64,000 bases of DNA from the NCBI GenBank assembly GCA_004124875.1, contig SCKJ01000004.1:1-64000 (forward strand), read 5' to 3'. Numbering within the stretch: position 1 is the stretch's first letter; each line of letters starts with the position of its first letter. A model generated the notes under the pieces. That model made no database searches and was not told where the DNA came from. It saw nothing but the letters and a program-made list of their open reading frames with translations. Shown in pieces: positions 1-11,770 of the stretch. The DNA is from Fidelibacterota bacterium (GTDB taxonomy: Bacteria > Fidelibacterota > Marinisomatia > SCGC-AAA003-L08 > TS1B11). A program made the translations under genes and the position numbers.

Positions 1-389
<389 letters not shown>

Positions 390-520
390 GGGAGTAATCC
401 CGGACTTGTCCGGGATATGGTCGAACACTTGATCGGCGTTCCGCGCGCTCGCTCTTCTTGCATTGACATGTGACATGGTCTTTTCGTGGGCTATTGCTAC
501 CGAACCGCGATCTATACTCC

Positions 521-594
<74 letters not shown>

Positions 595-627
595 CACATC
601 GGAGCTGACGAGCGATAGTCTGCACAT

Positions 628-700
628 GGGGCTATAGCTCAGTTGGGAGAGCGCCTGGTTTGCAACCAGGAGGTCGCCGGTTCGATTCCGGCTAGCTCCA
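628..700 (+). tRNA. tRNA-Ala (TGC anticodon)
   Basis: This is the second spacer tRNA. The acceptor stem GGGGCTA pairs with TAGCTCC and contains the G3:U70 wobble pair, the known identity element for alanyl-tRNA synthetase. The anticodon TGC is at 661-663 in a CCTGG/CCAGG stem, and the T-loop is GGTTCGATTCC. As with the neighbouring tRNA-Ile, CCA is not encoded. Confidence 0.97.
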
Positions 701-731
701 CAGTGTCCAGGTACGTATGGGCAGTTATTTG

Positions 732-754
732 AAATTGTGAGAACCACGCTGTGC
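732..754 (+). promoter_or_regulatory. 5' arm of the 23S processing stem
   Basis: Bases 732-754 are complementary to 3826-3846 on the other side of 23S rRNA. AAATTG (732-737) pairs with CAATTT (3841-3846), and GAGAAC...ACGCTGTGC pairs with GCACAGCGTGTTCTC (3826-3840). There are single-base bulges at 738 and at one of the two C residues 744/745. In bacteria such a long stem brings the ends of pre-23S together and is cut by RNase III; an rnc gene lies at 42834-43547. Confidence 0.8.
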
Positions 755-791
755 ATCTAAGATGCTATGAGGAGCGAGTCATACAAGACTT

Positions 792-3794
<3,003 letters not shown>

Positions 3795-3825
3795 ACTTTT
3801 TTGAGTCGCACCTCAAGCATTATTT

Positions 3826-3846
3826 GCACAGCGTGTTCTCCAATTT
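3826..3846 (+). promoter_or_regulatory. 3' arm of the 23S processing stem
   Basis: This is the partner strand of 732-754. GCACAGCGTGTTCTCCAATTT is the near-perfect reverse complement of that segment, about 21 base pairs with two one-base bulges. It sits 30 nt beyond the 23S end and just before 5S, as expected for the RNase III substrate of pre-23S. Confidence 0.8.
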
Positions 3847-3850
3847 ATTC

Positions 3851-3970
3851 TTCCGGCGGCCATAGCGTAGGGGAAACACCCGATCCCTTTCCGAACTCGG
3901 CAGTTAAGCCCTACTGCGCCGATGGTACTGTCCGCTAACGCAGGATGGGAGAGTAGGTCGTCGCCGGTCT
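3851..3970 (+). rRNA. rrf: 5S ribosomal RNA
   Basis: 5S rRNA follows 23S. It shows GGCGGCCATAGCG at the 5' side, the conserved CCGAACTCGG and TTAAGCCCTACTGCGCCGATGGTA blocks, and the 3' GGGAGAGTAGGTCGTCGCC strand, which closes the terminal helix with CCGGCG. The ends are estimated from helix I pairing and may shift by 1-3 nt. Confidence 0.95.
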
Positions 3971-3978
3971 TTATTCAA

Positions 3979-4014
3979 GGGCTCCGAATGTTGTCTGTTC
4001 GGGGCCTTTCCTTT
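3979..4014 (+). terminator. Rho-independent terminator of the rRNA operon
   Basis: GGCTCCGAA (3980-3988) pairs with TTCGGGGCC (3998-4006), nine base pairs with one G-T wobble and a 9-nt loop. A T-rich run (TTTCCTTT) follows. It lies directly after 5S and fits an intrinsic terminator for the rRNA transcript. Confidence 0.75.
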
Positions 4015-4176
4015 CTCCTTAAATATTGATGCCATTTGTGACCTCCGATACATTATTTCTCCTATTCACTGCTTAACATATCTAAAATCCGGAGCTGCGC
4101 TGAGACTTCGCGCTTCCCATGACCCTTTCAGCATGGGCGGCGAGAAATCCGGAGATGAAAATTAAGGAATGGTCTT
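4015..4176. other. Intergenic spacer between the rRNA operon and the first protein gene
   Basis: This AT-richer stretch separates the rRNA terminator from the secreted-protein gene at 4177. It must hold that gene's promoter, but I could not assign -35/-10 elements with any confidence. The only clear signal is the Shine-Dalgarno-like AAGGAAT at 4164-4170. Confidence 0.4.
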
Positions 4177-5385
4177 ATGAAAATATATGCCCGATCTATA
4201 GTTCTTTTCCTTCTGCCGGCAAGCTTGGTAATGGGCCAGCCAAGCGTGACGCTCACCGGCAGCTTCAGGAATTTCGTCACTTTTTATGTCAGTTCCATCG
4301 ATCTGACCACCTTGGAAAGCGATGTGGAAATATTCAACTACCGGCTCTCGGCCAGCGAATACCCCGTTGAGGTTACCATCACATTCGACATCCTCATCAA
4401 CTCCCCGGCGCTGGGATTATCCTTCAACAATAAATTTGCCCACATAGTCACCTACCCCTTTTTCCTGTTCGGACCTATCCAGATCAAAAGTACCGACTTG
4501 AAAGACCCACCCGACCCCATTTACTATACCGAAGGCGACGCCATCGGTGGCTCTGTCGAGTTTGAAATAGATGTGATAAATACCATCCTGGATGACGATA
4601 CGTTTGAAAAAACAGTTATGATGAACCAAATTATTCAGTCAGGCCGCCTGCCCGACGGCACTTACCGCTTTGATCTGTCGGTCTCCGTTGCCGGCGGCGG
4701 CACCGGCGATGCCATCAGCGAATCGATTATCGTCTCCAACCCGGTCAGTCTGGAACTGGTCAGTCCCGGCGGCCTGCTGGAGGACACCACCGCCAACATC
4801 ATCAGTACCAGCTACCCCTTCTTCCAGTGGCAGTCCGATCCGTGCGCGTTATGCGATTACCTGGTCCGCGTGGCCCAGTACAAGGCAGATGAACACAGCT
4901 CCGTTGAAGATGCCATCGAAGACCAGACCGTGTTGCCGCTCCGGCAGGCAGATGAGTTTTACAATCCCGATGGCAACAGCACTTCTTTCCAGTATCCCTT
5001 TTCGGATGCCATCGACTTGGTACCTGGATTGGTATACGTCTGGCAAGTGAAAAAAATTATTCCAACGACAGCGGGCGATCAGGAGATCCTGAGTTTTGTC
5101 AATGTTTTCAAAATTCTGGATCCCACGGCCATATCGACTGGTGGAGGAACAACTGATGATCCCATAGCGGATGCGTCGCGAAACCCGGTGCTCGGTTTTC
5201 TGCTGACCGCCATGGGGGACGATCAATTTTCAGCGCTCTTTAATACCGGGGGGGAATTGGACGGCTTTCGTCCCACTGATGTGATCAGCATTAATGGCGT
5301 CTCGGCTGAAATCAGTGACCTGACCGATCTGGCGGCAGAGCTGGGGCAGGGCGATGCCACGATTATCAGTGTGGAGGTGGAGTAA
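4177..5385 (+). CDS. Secreted protein with Fn3-like domain, unknown function
   Basis: I do not recognise a named family. The 402-aa product begins with a signal peptide (LFLLPASLVMGQ, cut near residue 21) and has no other clear membrane segment. Residues about 190-315 read like a fibronectin-III/Ig-type domain (PFFQWQ...YVWQV), a pattern common in FCB surface proteins. Two cysteines (CALC) lie in that domain. The C-terminal 70 residues form a small alpha/beta tail (VISINGV...) faintly like a PDZ half. The start is supported by AAGGAAT upstream. It ends one base before the FecR gene, so the two are almost certainly co-transcribed. A periplasmic or surface role within the 4177-13345 signalling block is inferred from neighbours only. 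Confidence 0.75.
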   Translation: MKIYARSIVLFLLPASLVMGQPSVTLTGSFRNFVTFYVSSIDLTTLESDVEIFNYRLSASEYPVEVTITFDILINSPALGLSFNNKFAHIVTYPFFLFGPIQIKSTDLKDPPDPIYYTEGDAIGGSVEFEIDVINTILDDDTFEKTVMMNQIIQSGRLPDGTYRFDLSVSVAGGGTGDAISESIIVSNPVSLELVSPGGLLEDTTANIISTSYPFFQWQSDPCALCDYLVRVAQYKADEHSSVEDAIEDQTVLPLRQADEFYNPDGNSTSFQYPFSDAIDLVPGLVYVWQVKKIIPTTAGDQEILSFVNVFKILDPTAISTGGGTTDDPIADASRNPVLGFLLTAMGDDQFSALFNTGGELDGFRPTDVISINGVSAEISDLTDLAAELGQGDATIISVEVE

Positions 5386-5386
5386 C

Positions 5387-6334
5387 ATGCGGCGATCCAT
5401 ACATACTCTCGTTTTAGCCCTGGTGTTATCGGCGGCCCTGTTTGCCCAGGACAAAGTAGCCCTTGCGACCAAGGTGGCTGGACAGGTGACCCTGACAAAA
5501 GGGGACGTCCCAGCCATCCCCTTAAAACGCGGCACTATGTTGGGCACGGGGGACAAGATCATTACCGGATCCGATGGCATCGCGGTGCTCGTGTTCATTG
5601 ACGATCGAACCATACTGCGCATTCAACGTAACACCATCCTGGATTTGGAGCTCCGGCGGTTGGCCACGGGCATTGACAAACAAATCAATATGCAGTTCGG
5701 GAAGTTGAAAGCCGAAGTGGCCGAACAGCGACAGGGGCAGTTTCTGATAGCGACTCCGACATCTGTGGCGTCCGTCAAAGGCACCGAATTCTGGGCCACA
5801 TCCGACCCGATTACGGGGGACATTTTCCTCGGGATTTCGGGATTGATTGAAGTGCAGAACCTCATCAGCAACGAAGTGATTGAGGTGGGCGGCGGTCAGG
5901 TGGGCACTTCCACCCCCGACGGCGAAACTAGCGTCACCGTGTATGTCCTGCTGGTCGGAGACCTGATCACCGTAGCGGACAATTTGTTGACCATGGAAGC
6001 CACCGAAATTGGCGAAGGAGGCGAGTCATTTAATGGTAGTATCGCTCTGAATGCCTCCACCAGCTATGCTGGACCGGCAGCATCGGTAGGGGTCAAGGCC
6101 ACCGTATCCGGCACACTCAATGACGATGGGTCGGTTACGGCCATCCAAGTCGAGATTCAGGAGGTAGACGACGCTGTCGAAGAGGAGGCTGAGGATCAGT
6201 CTTCGACCGGGTCAGGTGGAGATGACGGTGAACCTGCAGATGGTGGCGAAGATGGCACCGGCACCAATGAACTCCGTATTCAGCTCGAAGATGCTAATGG
6301 TGATATTAAGGAAGTCATTATTATATTTGACTGA
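5387..6334 (+). CDS. FecR-domain periplasmic protein
   Basis: The product is a 315-aa exported protein. After a signal peptide (LVLALVLSAALFAQ) comes a FecR-type domain, residues about 25-140: KVAGQVTLTKG, then LKRGTMLGTGDKIITGSDG, then VLVFIDDRTILRIQ, then TSVASVKGTEFWA. FecR-type domains are periplasmic beta-rich modules, best known from FecR-FecI iron signalling but also found as free-standing envelope proteins. No membrane anchor or anti-sigma part is present, so this is not a classical FecR. The C-terminal third (about 265-300) is acidic, rich in E, D and G. The ATG at 5387 was chosen because GGAGGTGG lies just upstream and a signal peptide follows at once; a longer start at 5354 would spoil the signal peptide. 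It lies between a secreted protein and a barrel-like protein. Confidence 0.85.
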   Translation: MRRSIHTLVLALVLSAALFAQDKVALATKVAGQVTLTKGDVPAIPLKRGTMLGTGDKIITGSDGIAVLVFIDDRTILRIQRNTILDLELRRLATGIDKQINMQFGKLKAEVAEQRQGQFLIATPTSVASVKGTEFWATSDPITGDIFLGISGLIEVQNLISNEVIEVGGGQVGTSTPDGETSVTVYVLLVGDLITVADNLLTMEATEIGEGGESFNGSIALNASTSYAGPAASVGVKATVSGTLNDDGSVTAIQVEIQEVDDAVEEEAEDQSSTGSGGDDGEPADGGEDGTGTNELRIQLEDANGDIKEVIIIFD

Positions 6335-6337
6335 CTT

Positions 6338-6373
6338 TTTGGCCAGCCGGATATTCGGCCAAACCTAATTTTT
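6338..6373 (+). promoter_or_regulatory. Hairpin plus T-run between the FecR gene and the barrel gene
   Basis: TTTGGCC (6338-6344) pairs perfectly with GGCCAAA (6357-6363) around a 12-nt loop. A TTTTT run follows at 6369-6373 in the 52-nt gap. It may be a weak terminator, an attenuator or an RNA-processing site that tunes expression of the downstream barrel and cyclase genes. The stem is short and the T-run is offset by 5 nt, so termination would be partial at best. Confidence 0.4.
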
Positions 6374-6386
6374 AAGAGAGGCACAT

Positions 6387-9239
6387 ATGTTTAGAGTGGG
6401 CATACTCAGGGCGCGGCGCATCCTGTCAGGGGGGTTACTCGTAGCGGGAACTCTGGCGGCTCAGGGATTTCAGACGGGGCCGTTGCTCCATCAGCGGCCA
6501 TCAGTGGCCGTGGCCCATGAGCCGCTCACCTTGGAGATCATTCTTGATCTGGACGATGCAAACGTGCAGCTGGCCGATATCTATTTTCGTCTGGCCGGAC
6601 AGACAGCCTTTGCCGTATCGCCCATGTCTACCACCGACGGCGCGCTCTATTTCGGCACCATACCTGCCGGCGATATCATCGCAGGGGAACTGGAGTACTA
6701 CTTTGCCCTGACCCTGGACGATGGCACCCTGCTGGCCTTCCCCGAAGTGGAACCGACCCTCAATCCTGTCATTGTGCCCATTATCCCCGGTCAGGATTTT
6801 CAGCCCGACGCAGTGGGCGAACTGGCCGCGGCGGACGTGCAGCAGGTGAATGCGGACATTCTCATTCTTGCTCCCGAGCCGGACAACACTTTTCTTCCTG
6901 AAAATGTGGTGATCGCAGTCTCGCTGTTTAACGTCGCCAACGTTGATGTTGCCACCATACAACTGATTGTTGATGGGCGCGATGTGACGAACTTGGCCGA
7001 AATCAGCGCCGACATTGTGGCCTATACCCCAGCCGGGTTATCCAACGGCGCGCACCGGGTGGAGGTGCGGTTGAGCGACCTGTCCGGCGCCATGATCCGG
7101 CCCGTCTCGTGGTCATTCAATGTTACCCGCAAGGTCACTGCATCGACGGAATTTGCTTTTAAGCAGTCGGGTCGCGCAACGCTGGGCTCCCGTACGGACG
7201 AAATCGAGGGGGCCAATCTCAGTGTCCAGGTAGCCCGTATATCTTATCGCGCGGGCTGGAATTGGCTGAAGTTTCGCAGCAATATAAAGCTTTCCACGAA
7301 TGAAGATGCTTTTAAGCCCGCCAGGAACCGCTATAAAGCCGAGATCGAGCTTCCGCTTCTGAAAATTGGTGTGGGCGACGTAACCCCGCGCACAAACCGG
7401 TTTGCCCTCGATGGAAAACGGGTCAGGGGTTACCTGGTGGATATAGATTTGAAGTACCTCAAACTACAGGTCGCGCAGGGGCAGCTTGACCGGACCAACC
7501 AGGGCCGCGATAATGAAGCATACGCGGTCACGAACTACCTGCAAACCGGCTTTGGTGACACCGCTAATTATACCATCAATATTTCCCGCGACAATTATGG
7601 TTTCCGCCGGGATGTCACTGCCGTTCGTGCCGGTCTCGGTTCGGGCCGGGTGTTCGAATGGTCGTTCAGCTACCTCAAGGCCAAGGACAATGTCACCTCC
7701 GTCGACAGCGTGCTCGATGACGGTAAAATTCTCATTACCGACAGCACCTTTGTCGCCCGATTTTTTGACGACTTCCTGGTCGAGGATACAGTGAACCTGG
7801 CCCTTGTTACGTTTGAGCAGCTCCGCACGAAAGCGTTGCAGAACAGCAGCCTCAACTACGTCCTGCCCTCAAAGGATTGGGAGGATGCCAGGCCCAAGGA
7901 TAACATCGTCATCGGCTCGGACATTTCCCTGGCCCTGAACCAGCGCCGCATCGTGCTGCAGTCGGGGTTTGCCTTCAGCATGCTCAACACCAATATCTGG
8001 GACCCGGTACTGACCAAGGATGATCTCGACACTTTTGCCCCTGGGGACACGACGGAAAATGACAGTATCCTTGATTTCATTGCCATTGATGATATACCCT
8101 TCGATCCTGCGGACTATGAAGACATCTTCCATATGAACTTGAACATGCTGCCACTGGTGCCGATAGATCCCACGCTGGCCCTAGACGATCCATTGCAGGC
8201 CATACTGAAGATGCCCTCCATGGCTTATCACGCTTCCGCCAAGTTCAATTACCTGCGGAATTTTATCACCCTCGATTATCAGCAGGTGGGGCCTGAGTTT
8301 AATTCTCTGGGCAACCCTAACTTGCAGAAAAATGTCCGTATCAGAACCATCTCCGACCGTATCAGGATGTTCAAGAACAAACTGTTCATCACCGCCTCAT
8401 TCCGGACCACCGACGATGATATTGTGAAGCTGGAGGGCGATCCCATTACCTCCACGGAGACCCTCATGTTCTCCGCGGCGCTAAACCTGGGTGTGGGGTT
8501 GCCGGGAATTAATGTGAGCACCCGCTCCCTGGTGCGCAAAAACGGCGTCACCGCTCTCGACACCCTCATTTCCGTGGATTCCCTCGGAGCTTCGGTGATA
8601 TCCGGCTTCAGGGACACGCGTGAGAATACCGTCACCAACAGTCTGAACTTGGGGGTCAACTATCGTTTGGCACTCCTGACCACCACCCATGATCTGAGTG
8701 TGACGATCAGCAATACGCTGATTACGGACGAACTGGCTGGAGACCGTGATTTCGATCCGGCATATCGGTCGCCTTCGGCCAGCTCAAACGTTACCGCAAT
8801 TTCGGTGCAATCCACCCTTTCGCCCAGGCTGCGCACGAGCCTCACATTCTCCACCAATCAATCGGAGTTTGGTGCAGGTGATGATTTATTCGTGGTGAGC
8901 GAAGCGGGGGACACCACCATCACCGGTCCCGGATTGATCGCGCAGGATTTGCTCAGCATCGGGTTGAGCGGCACGTTGCGGCTGATGAACCGGCGGCTGA
9001 CGCTGCGAGCCGGTGTTAACCTGATCAACGGCAACACTGACCGGAGCATAAGCGCCCTGGCTCCGCCGAACTTTAGCCGAACGGGCATTAAAACCGGCAT
9101 TGAATACACCATCATCGAGAATTTGCGGCTGGTCGCCTCCTATGAAGCGCGATCCCGGTCGCTTGAGAAGTCGGCGCGGGCGAAGGCGAGCACCGCGCTC
9201 AGCTCAGTATTGGCGTTGAACCTTAATTACGTATTTTAA
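6387..9239 (+). CDS. Large outer-membrane beta-barrel-like protein
   Basis: The family is not recognised. The 950-aa product has an N-terminal signal peptide (GGLLVAGTLAAQ) and two Ig-like segments. The first is near residues 35-125. The second is near 155-245 (ILAPEPDNTF...SNGAHRVEVRLSD), a loaded-strand pattern seen in domains that precede barrels. From about 250 to the end there are many alternating hydrophobic/polar strands (RYKAEIELPLLKIGVGDV, NTVTNSLNLGVNYRLALLT, LRLVASYEARSRS), and the protein ends LALNLNYVF. A terminal aromatic, here Phe, is the usual outer-membrane barrel signal read by the BAM machinery. The start has GAGAGG upstream. It is nine bases ahead of the CHASE2 cyclase, suggesting a functional link. 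Function is unknown. Confidence 0.75.
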   Translation: MFRVGILRARRILSGGLLVAGTLAAQGFQTGPLLHQRPSVAVAHEPLTLEIILDLDDANVQLADIYFRLAGQTAFAVSPMSTTDGALYFGTIPAGDIIAGELEYYFALTLDDGTLLAFPEVEPTLNPVIVPIIPGQDFQPDAVGELAAADVQQVNADILILAPEPDNTFLPENVVIAVSLFNVANVDVATIQLIVDGRDVTNLAEISADIVAYTPAGLSNGAHRVEVRLSDLSGAMIRPVSWSFNVTRKVTASTEFAFKQSGRATLGSRTDEIEGANLSVQVARISYRAGWNWLKFRSNIKLSTNEDAFKPARNRYKAEIELPLLKIGVGDVTPRTNRFALDGKRVRGYLVDIDLKYLKLQVAQGQLDRTNQGRDNEAYAVTNYLQTGFGDTANYTINISRDNYGFRRDVTAVRAGLGSGRVFEWSFSYLKAKDNVTSVDSVLDDGKILITDSTFVARFFDDFLVEDTVNLALVTFEQLRTKALQNSSLNYVLPSKDWEDARPKDNIVIGSDISLALNQRRIVLQSGFAFSMLNTNIWDPVLTKDDLDTFAPGDTTENDSILDFIAIDDIPFDPADYEDIFHMNLNMLPLVPIDPTLALDDPLQAILKMPSMAYHASAKFNYLRNFITLDYQQVGPEFNSLGNPNLQKNVRIRTISDRIRMFKNKLFITASFRTTDDDIVKLEGDPITSTETLMFSAALNLGVGLPGINVSTRSLVRKNGVTALDTLISVDSLGASVISGFRDTRENTVTNSLNLGVNYRLALLTTTHDLSVTISNTLITDELAGDRDFDPAYRSPSASSNVTAISVQSTLSPRLRTSLTFSTNQSEFGAGDDLFVVSEAGDTTITGPGLIAQDLLSIGLSGTLRLMNRRLTLRAGVNLINGNTDRSISALAPPNFSRTGIKTGIEYTIIENLRLVASYEARSRSLEKSARAKASTALSSVLALNLNYVF

Positions 9240-9248
9240 CTTCACCTC

Positions 9249-11699
9249 TTGCCTGAGTTGAATATAAGGAAGTTATTTGCTGATCACGCGGCGGGTCTGG
9301 CGTGGACCGGCGCGTCCATCGTCCTCACCTTTTTCCTGCATTACATCGGCCTGTTCAATCTCCTGAACTACAAAGTCTACGATTTTGCGTTTGCGCAGGT
9401 CCGGGGCCCGCTGGCGGGATCCACCGCGCGCTTCCCCATCAATCGCGACAGCCTCAAGGTCGTGATCGTCGACGTCGATGACGAGTCGTGGCGGCTGGTG
9501 CCGTTCAAGTGGCCCTATCCGCGCGAGGAGGTGTGGGCGCACGCCATCCGGAATCTCACCGATGCCGGCGCAAAGGTGATCGTTTTTGATATCGAGTTCG
9601 ACTCTCCTGACTTCAAGTCGGATTACCTTGAAAAATTCAATTTGACCGGCGCCATTGCGAATTTCCGCCACGGAGATGAAGTTTTGGCGGAAGCTATCGT
9701 CTATGCCCAGGCCAGGGGAACCCGGGTGGTGATGGCCTCGAAGCTCGTTACGGAACCGACCCGCTTTCCGCCGCAGTACATTGCCACTCCCGTGAGCCGG
9801 ATTATGACGGCTGACCCTGAAACCGGCCTGACCAATGAGATCAAGGATTTCGATGGTGTCACCCGCAAGTATGCCATGTTTTACGAGCTCAACCAGGAGC
9901 CCGGCACCTGGTACCTGCCCCTTGGGCTGAAGGCGCTCAAGGAGTACTGGGGTTTGGCGGACTCGACCCTGCCCGTGATTGATATGGATAACCTGGAAGT
10001 GCGCTATGGTCCTGCCACCATCAAGACCTACGGCCGCAACGCTTCCTATCTGGTCAATTTTTACGGCCCGGCATCAGGGAGCTCGTTGCCGGGCGAAGAC
10101 GCGTGGAAAACATTTGACCGCTATCCGCTGGCCAACATCTTGGACGATGCCAGTTTTGATCTCGCCCCCATTGAAGAAGATTCAGACTGGATGGATTTTT
10201 TCAAACTCGACGGCGACCTGTACGGCTTTTTGGGCGAGAGTCCCTTTCTGAACAAAATCGTCCTCATCGGAGTATCGGTCAACATCCTCCTCGACGTTAA
10301 ATCAACGCCGTTTTACAATTATGCCGGGCTGGCACAGCTGATGCCGGGAGTGGAATACCACGCCAACGCCGTTCAGACGGTGCTCGATGGCAACTACATT
10401 GAAGTCCTTGGCGGCACCATCGAACTGACCCGGCATTCATGGAGGGCGCATCTGGGTATGATCATCCTGGTGGCGCTACTCACCTTCCTGGTTACCGTGC
10501 GGCTCTCACCCATTGGCGGGGGAGTCGTTGCAATGGTTGGTGTGCTGCTCTACCTCGATGTCGCGCTGGGCCTGTTTACCGCCGACATGTTCTGGCTCCC
10601 CAAACTGGCCGGGGTAACCCTCCTGCCACGAGCTTTGGTGCTGGCAGCGCCCAGCCTGTTCACCATCGATGTTCCGGCCCTTGGCGCCAGCCTGTATGTG
10701 CCGGTCATACCGGGGATTGCCTCCATTATCCTGACCTACGGCTCCATTGTCATCTACCAGTACCTCCTTGAGCAGAAGGACAAGCATTTCCTGAAGGATA
10801 ACTTCAGCACCTATATATCGCCCGAGCTGATCGATCAGATGTTTGAGGAGAAATCCATGCCGGAGCTGGGCGGCGAATCGCAGCTGCTCACGGCTTATTT
10901 TACCGATGTGGCCAGTTTTTCCACGTTTTCCGAAGCGCTTTCGGCTTCCAGGCTGGTGGAGTTGCTGAACGAATATCTTACGGTCATGACGGATATTCTG
11001 CTGGAGCAGCAAGGCACCTTGGACAAGTATGAAGGGGATGCCATCATCGCTTTCTTTGGCGCGCCCCTGCGCTTTGAGGACCACGCTTACCGGGCGGCCA
11101 TGGTAGCGCTTGACATGCAGATGGCGCTGGGCGAGCTCCGGAAAAAGTGGAACGATGAAGGCGACAAGTGGCCCGATATGGTCCCCGAAATGAGGATGCG
11201 CATTGGCATCAACGCAGGCGATATCGTAACGGGGAACATGGGCAGCAAGACCCGCATGAACTATACCATGATGGGTGATGTGGTCAACACCGCCGCCCGG
11301 CTGGAGGCCAGCGCGAAACAGTACGGCATCTATATTCAAACCACCCTGCCGACGCTGGAGATGATCGGACCCGATAAGGTGGAGTGGCGTTTCATCGACA
11401 AAGTGAAGGTGGTGGGGAAGACTATCGCCATCGATGCGGTGGAAATTATGGCCGCAGCGGGGGAGCTCCCTGATGAGCAGATGAAAATGAGGGAAATTTA
11501 CCTGCAGGGGATGGATTTATACCGGGGCCAGGAATGGGACGGCGCCATTAAAAAGTTTACCGAGTCGGAAAAACTCGAGGAGGTTTTCCCTAAACGGCCC
11601 ACGACCCCAAGCAGGGTTTACGTTGACCGATGCGGTTACTTTAAGGAGAATCCCCCTGGCGCCGATTGGGATGGCAGCTGGTCACTGACCGCAAAGTAA
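9249..11699 (+). CDS. CHASE2-domain class III adenylate cyclase
   Basis: This is a membrane sensor cyclase that makes cAMP from ATP. Order: one N-terminal membrane helix (about 15-40), a periplasmic CHASE2 domain (about 50-390), a multi-helix membrane part (about 400-505), then a cytoplasmic class III cyclase domain (about 545-735). A short TPR-like C-terminus follows (EIYLQGMDLYRGQEWDGAIKKF). Catalytic residues are intact: metal-binding Asp553 (FTDVASFS) and Asp597 (KYEGDAII), adenine-selecting Lys593 with Thr673 (a Lys/Thr pair as in cyanobacterial CyaC), and transition-state Asn680 and Arg684 (VNTAARLE). It should therefore be an active adenylate, not guanylate, cyclase. The start is uncertain: TTG 9249 has a poor Shine-Dalgarno, and TTG 9258 is the alternative. 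Co-directional FecR and barrel genes upstream suggest it reads envelope state. Confidence 0.92.
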   Translation: MPELNIRKLFADHAAGLAWTGASIVLTFFLHYIGLFNLLNYKVYDFAFAQVRGPLAGSTARFPINRDSLKVVIVDVDDESWRLVPFKWPYPREEVWAHAIRNLTDAGAKVIVFDIEFDSPDFKSDYLEKFNLTGAIANFRHGDEVLAEAIVYAQARGTRVVMASKLVTEPTRFPPQYIATPVSRIMTADPETGLTNEIKDFDGVTRKYAMFYELNQEPGTWYLPLGLKALKEYWGLADSTLPVIDMDNLEVRYGPATIKTYGRNASYLVNFYGPASGSSLPGEDAWKTFDRYPLANILDDASFDLAPIEEDSDWMDFFKLDGDLYGFLGESPFLNKIVLIGVSVNILLDVKSTPFYNYAGLAQLMPGVEYHANAVQTVLDGNYIEVLGGTIELTRHSWRAHLGMIILVALLTFLVTVRLSPIGGGVVAMVGVLLYLDVALGLFTADMFWLPKLAGVTLLPRALVLAAPSLFTIDVPALGASLYVPVIPGIASIILTYGSIVIYQYLLEQKDKHFLKDNFSTYISPELIDQMFEEKSMPELGGESQLLTAYFTDVASFSTFSEALSASRLVELLNEYLTVMTDILLEQQGTLDKYEGDAIIAFFGAPLRFEDHAYRAAMVALDMQMALGELRKKWNDEGDKWPDMVPEMRMRIGINAGDIVTGNMGSKTRMNYTMMGDVVNTAARLEASAKQYGIYIQTTLPTLEMIGPDKVEWRFIDKVKVVGKTIAIDAVEIMAAAGELPDEQMKMREIYLQGMDLYRGQEWDGAIKKFTESEKLEEVFPKRPTTPSRVYVDRCGYFKENPPGADWDGSWSLTAK

Positions 11700-11770
11700 G
11701 TTTGTAGAATTATCGCCCCTGACGGCATTTACCCCTAAATTTTCCAGTGGACAAAAAGTGACACAACAAT

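Noticed and set aside
463-468. TTGACA -35-like box in the 16S-23S spacer
   Set aside because: No -10 element stands 16-18 bp downstream, so I do not call a promoter.
5354-5386. Longer start for the FecR-domain gene
   Set aside because: It overlaps the upstream gene's last codons and would bury the signal peptide; the SD favours 5387.
10506-11339. 277-codon open frame antisense to the cyclase
   Set aside because: GC-rich shadow frame; sequence is His/Gln-rich and has no domain.
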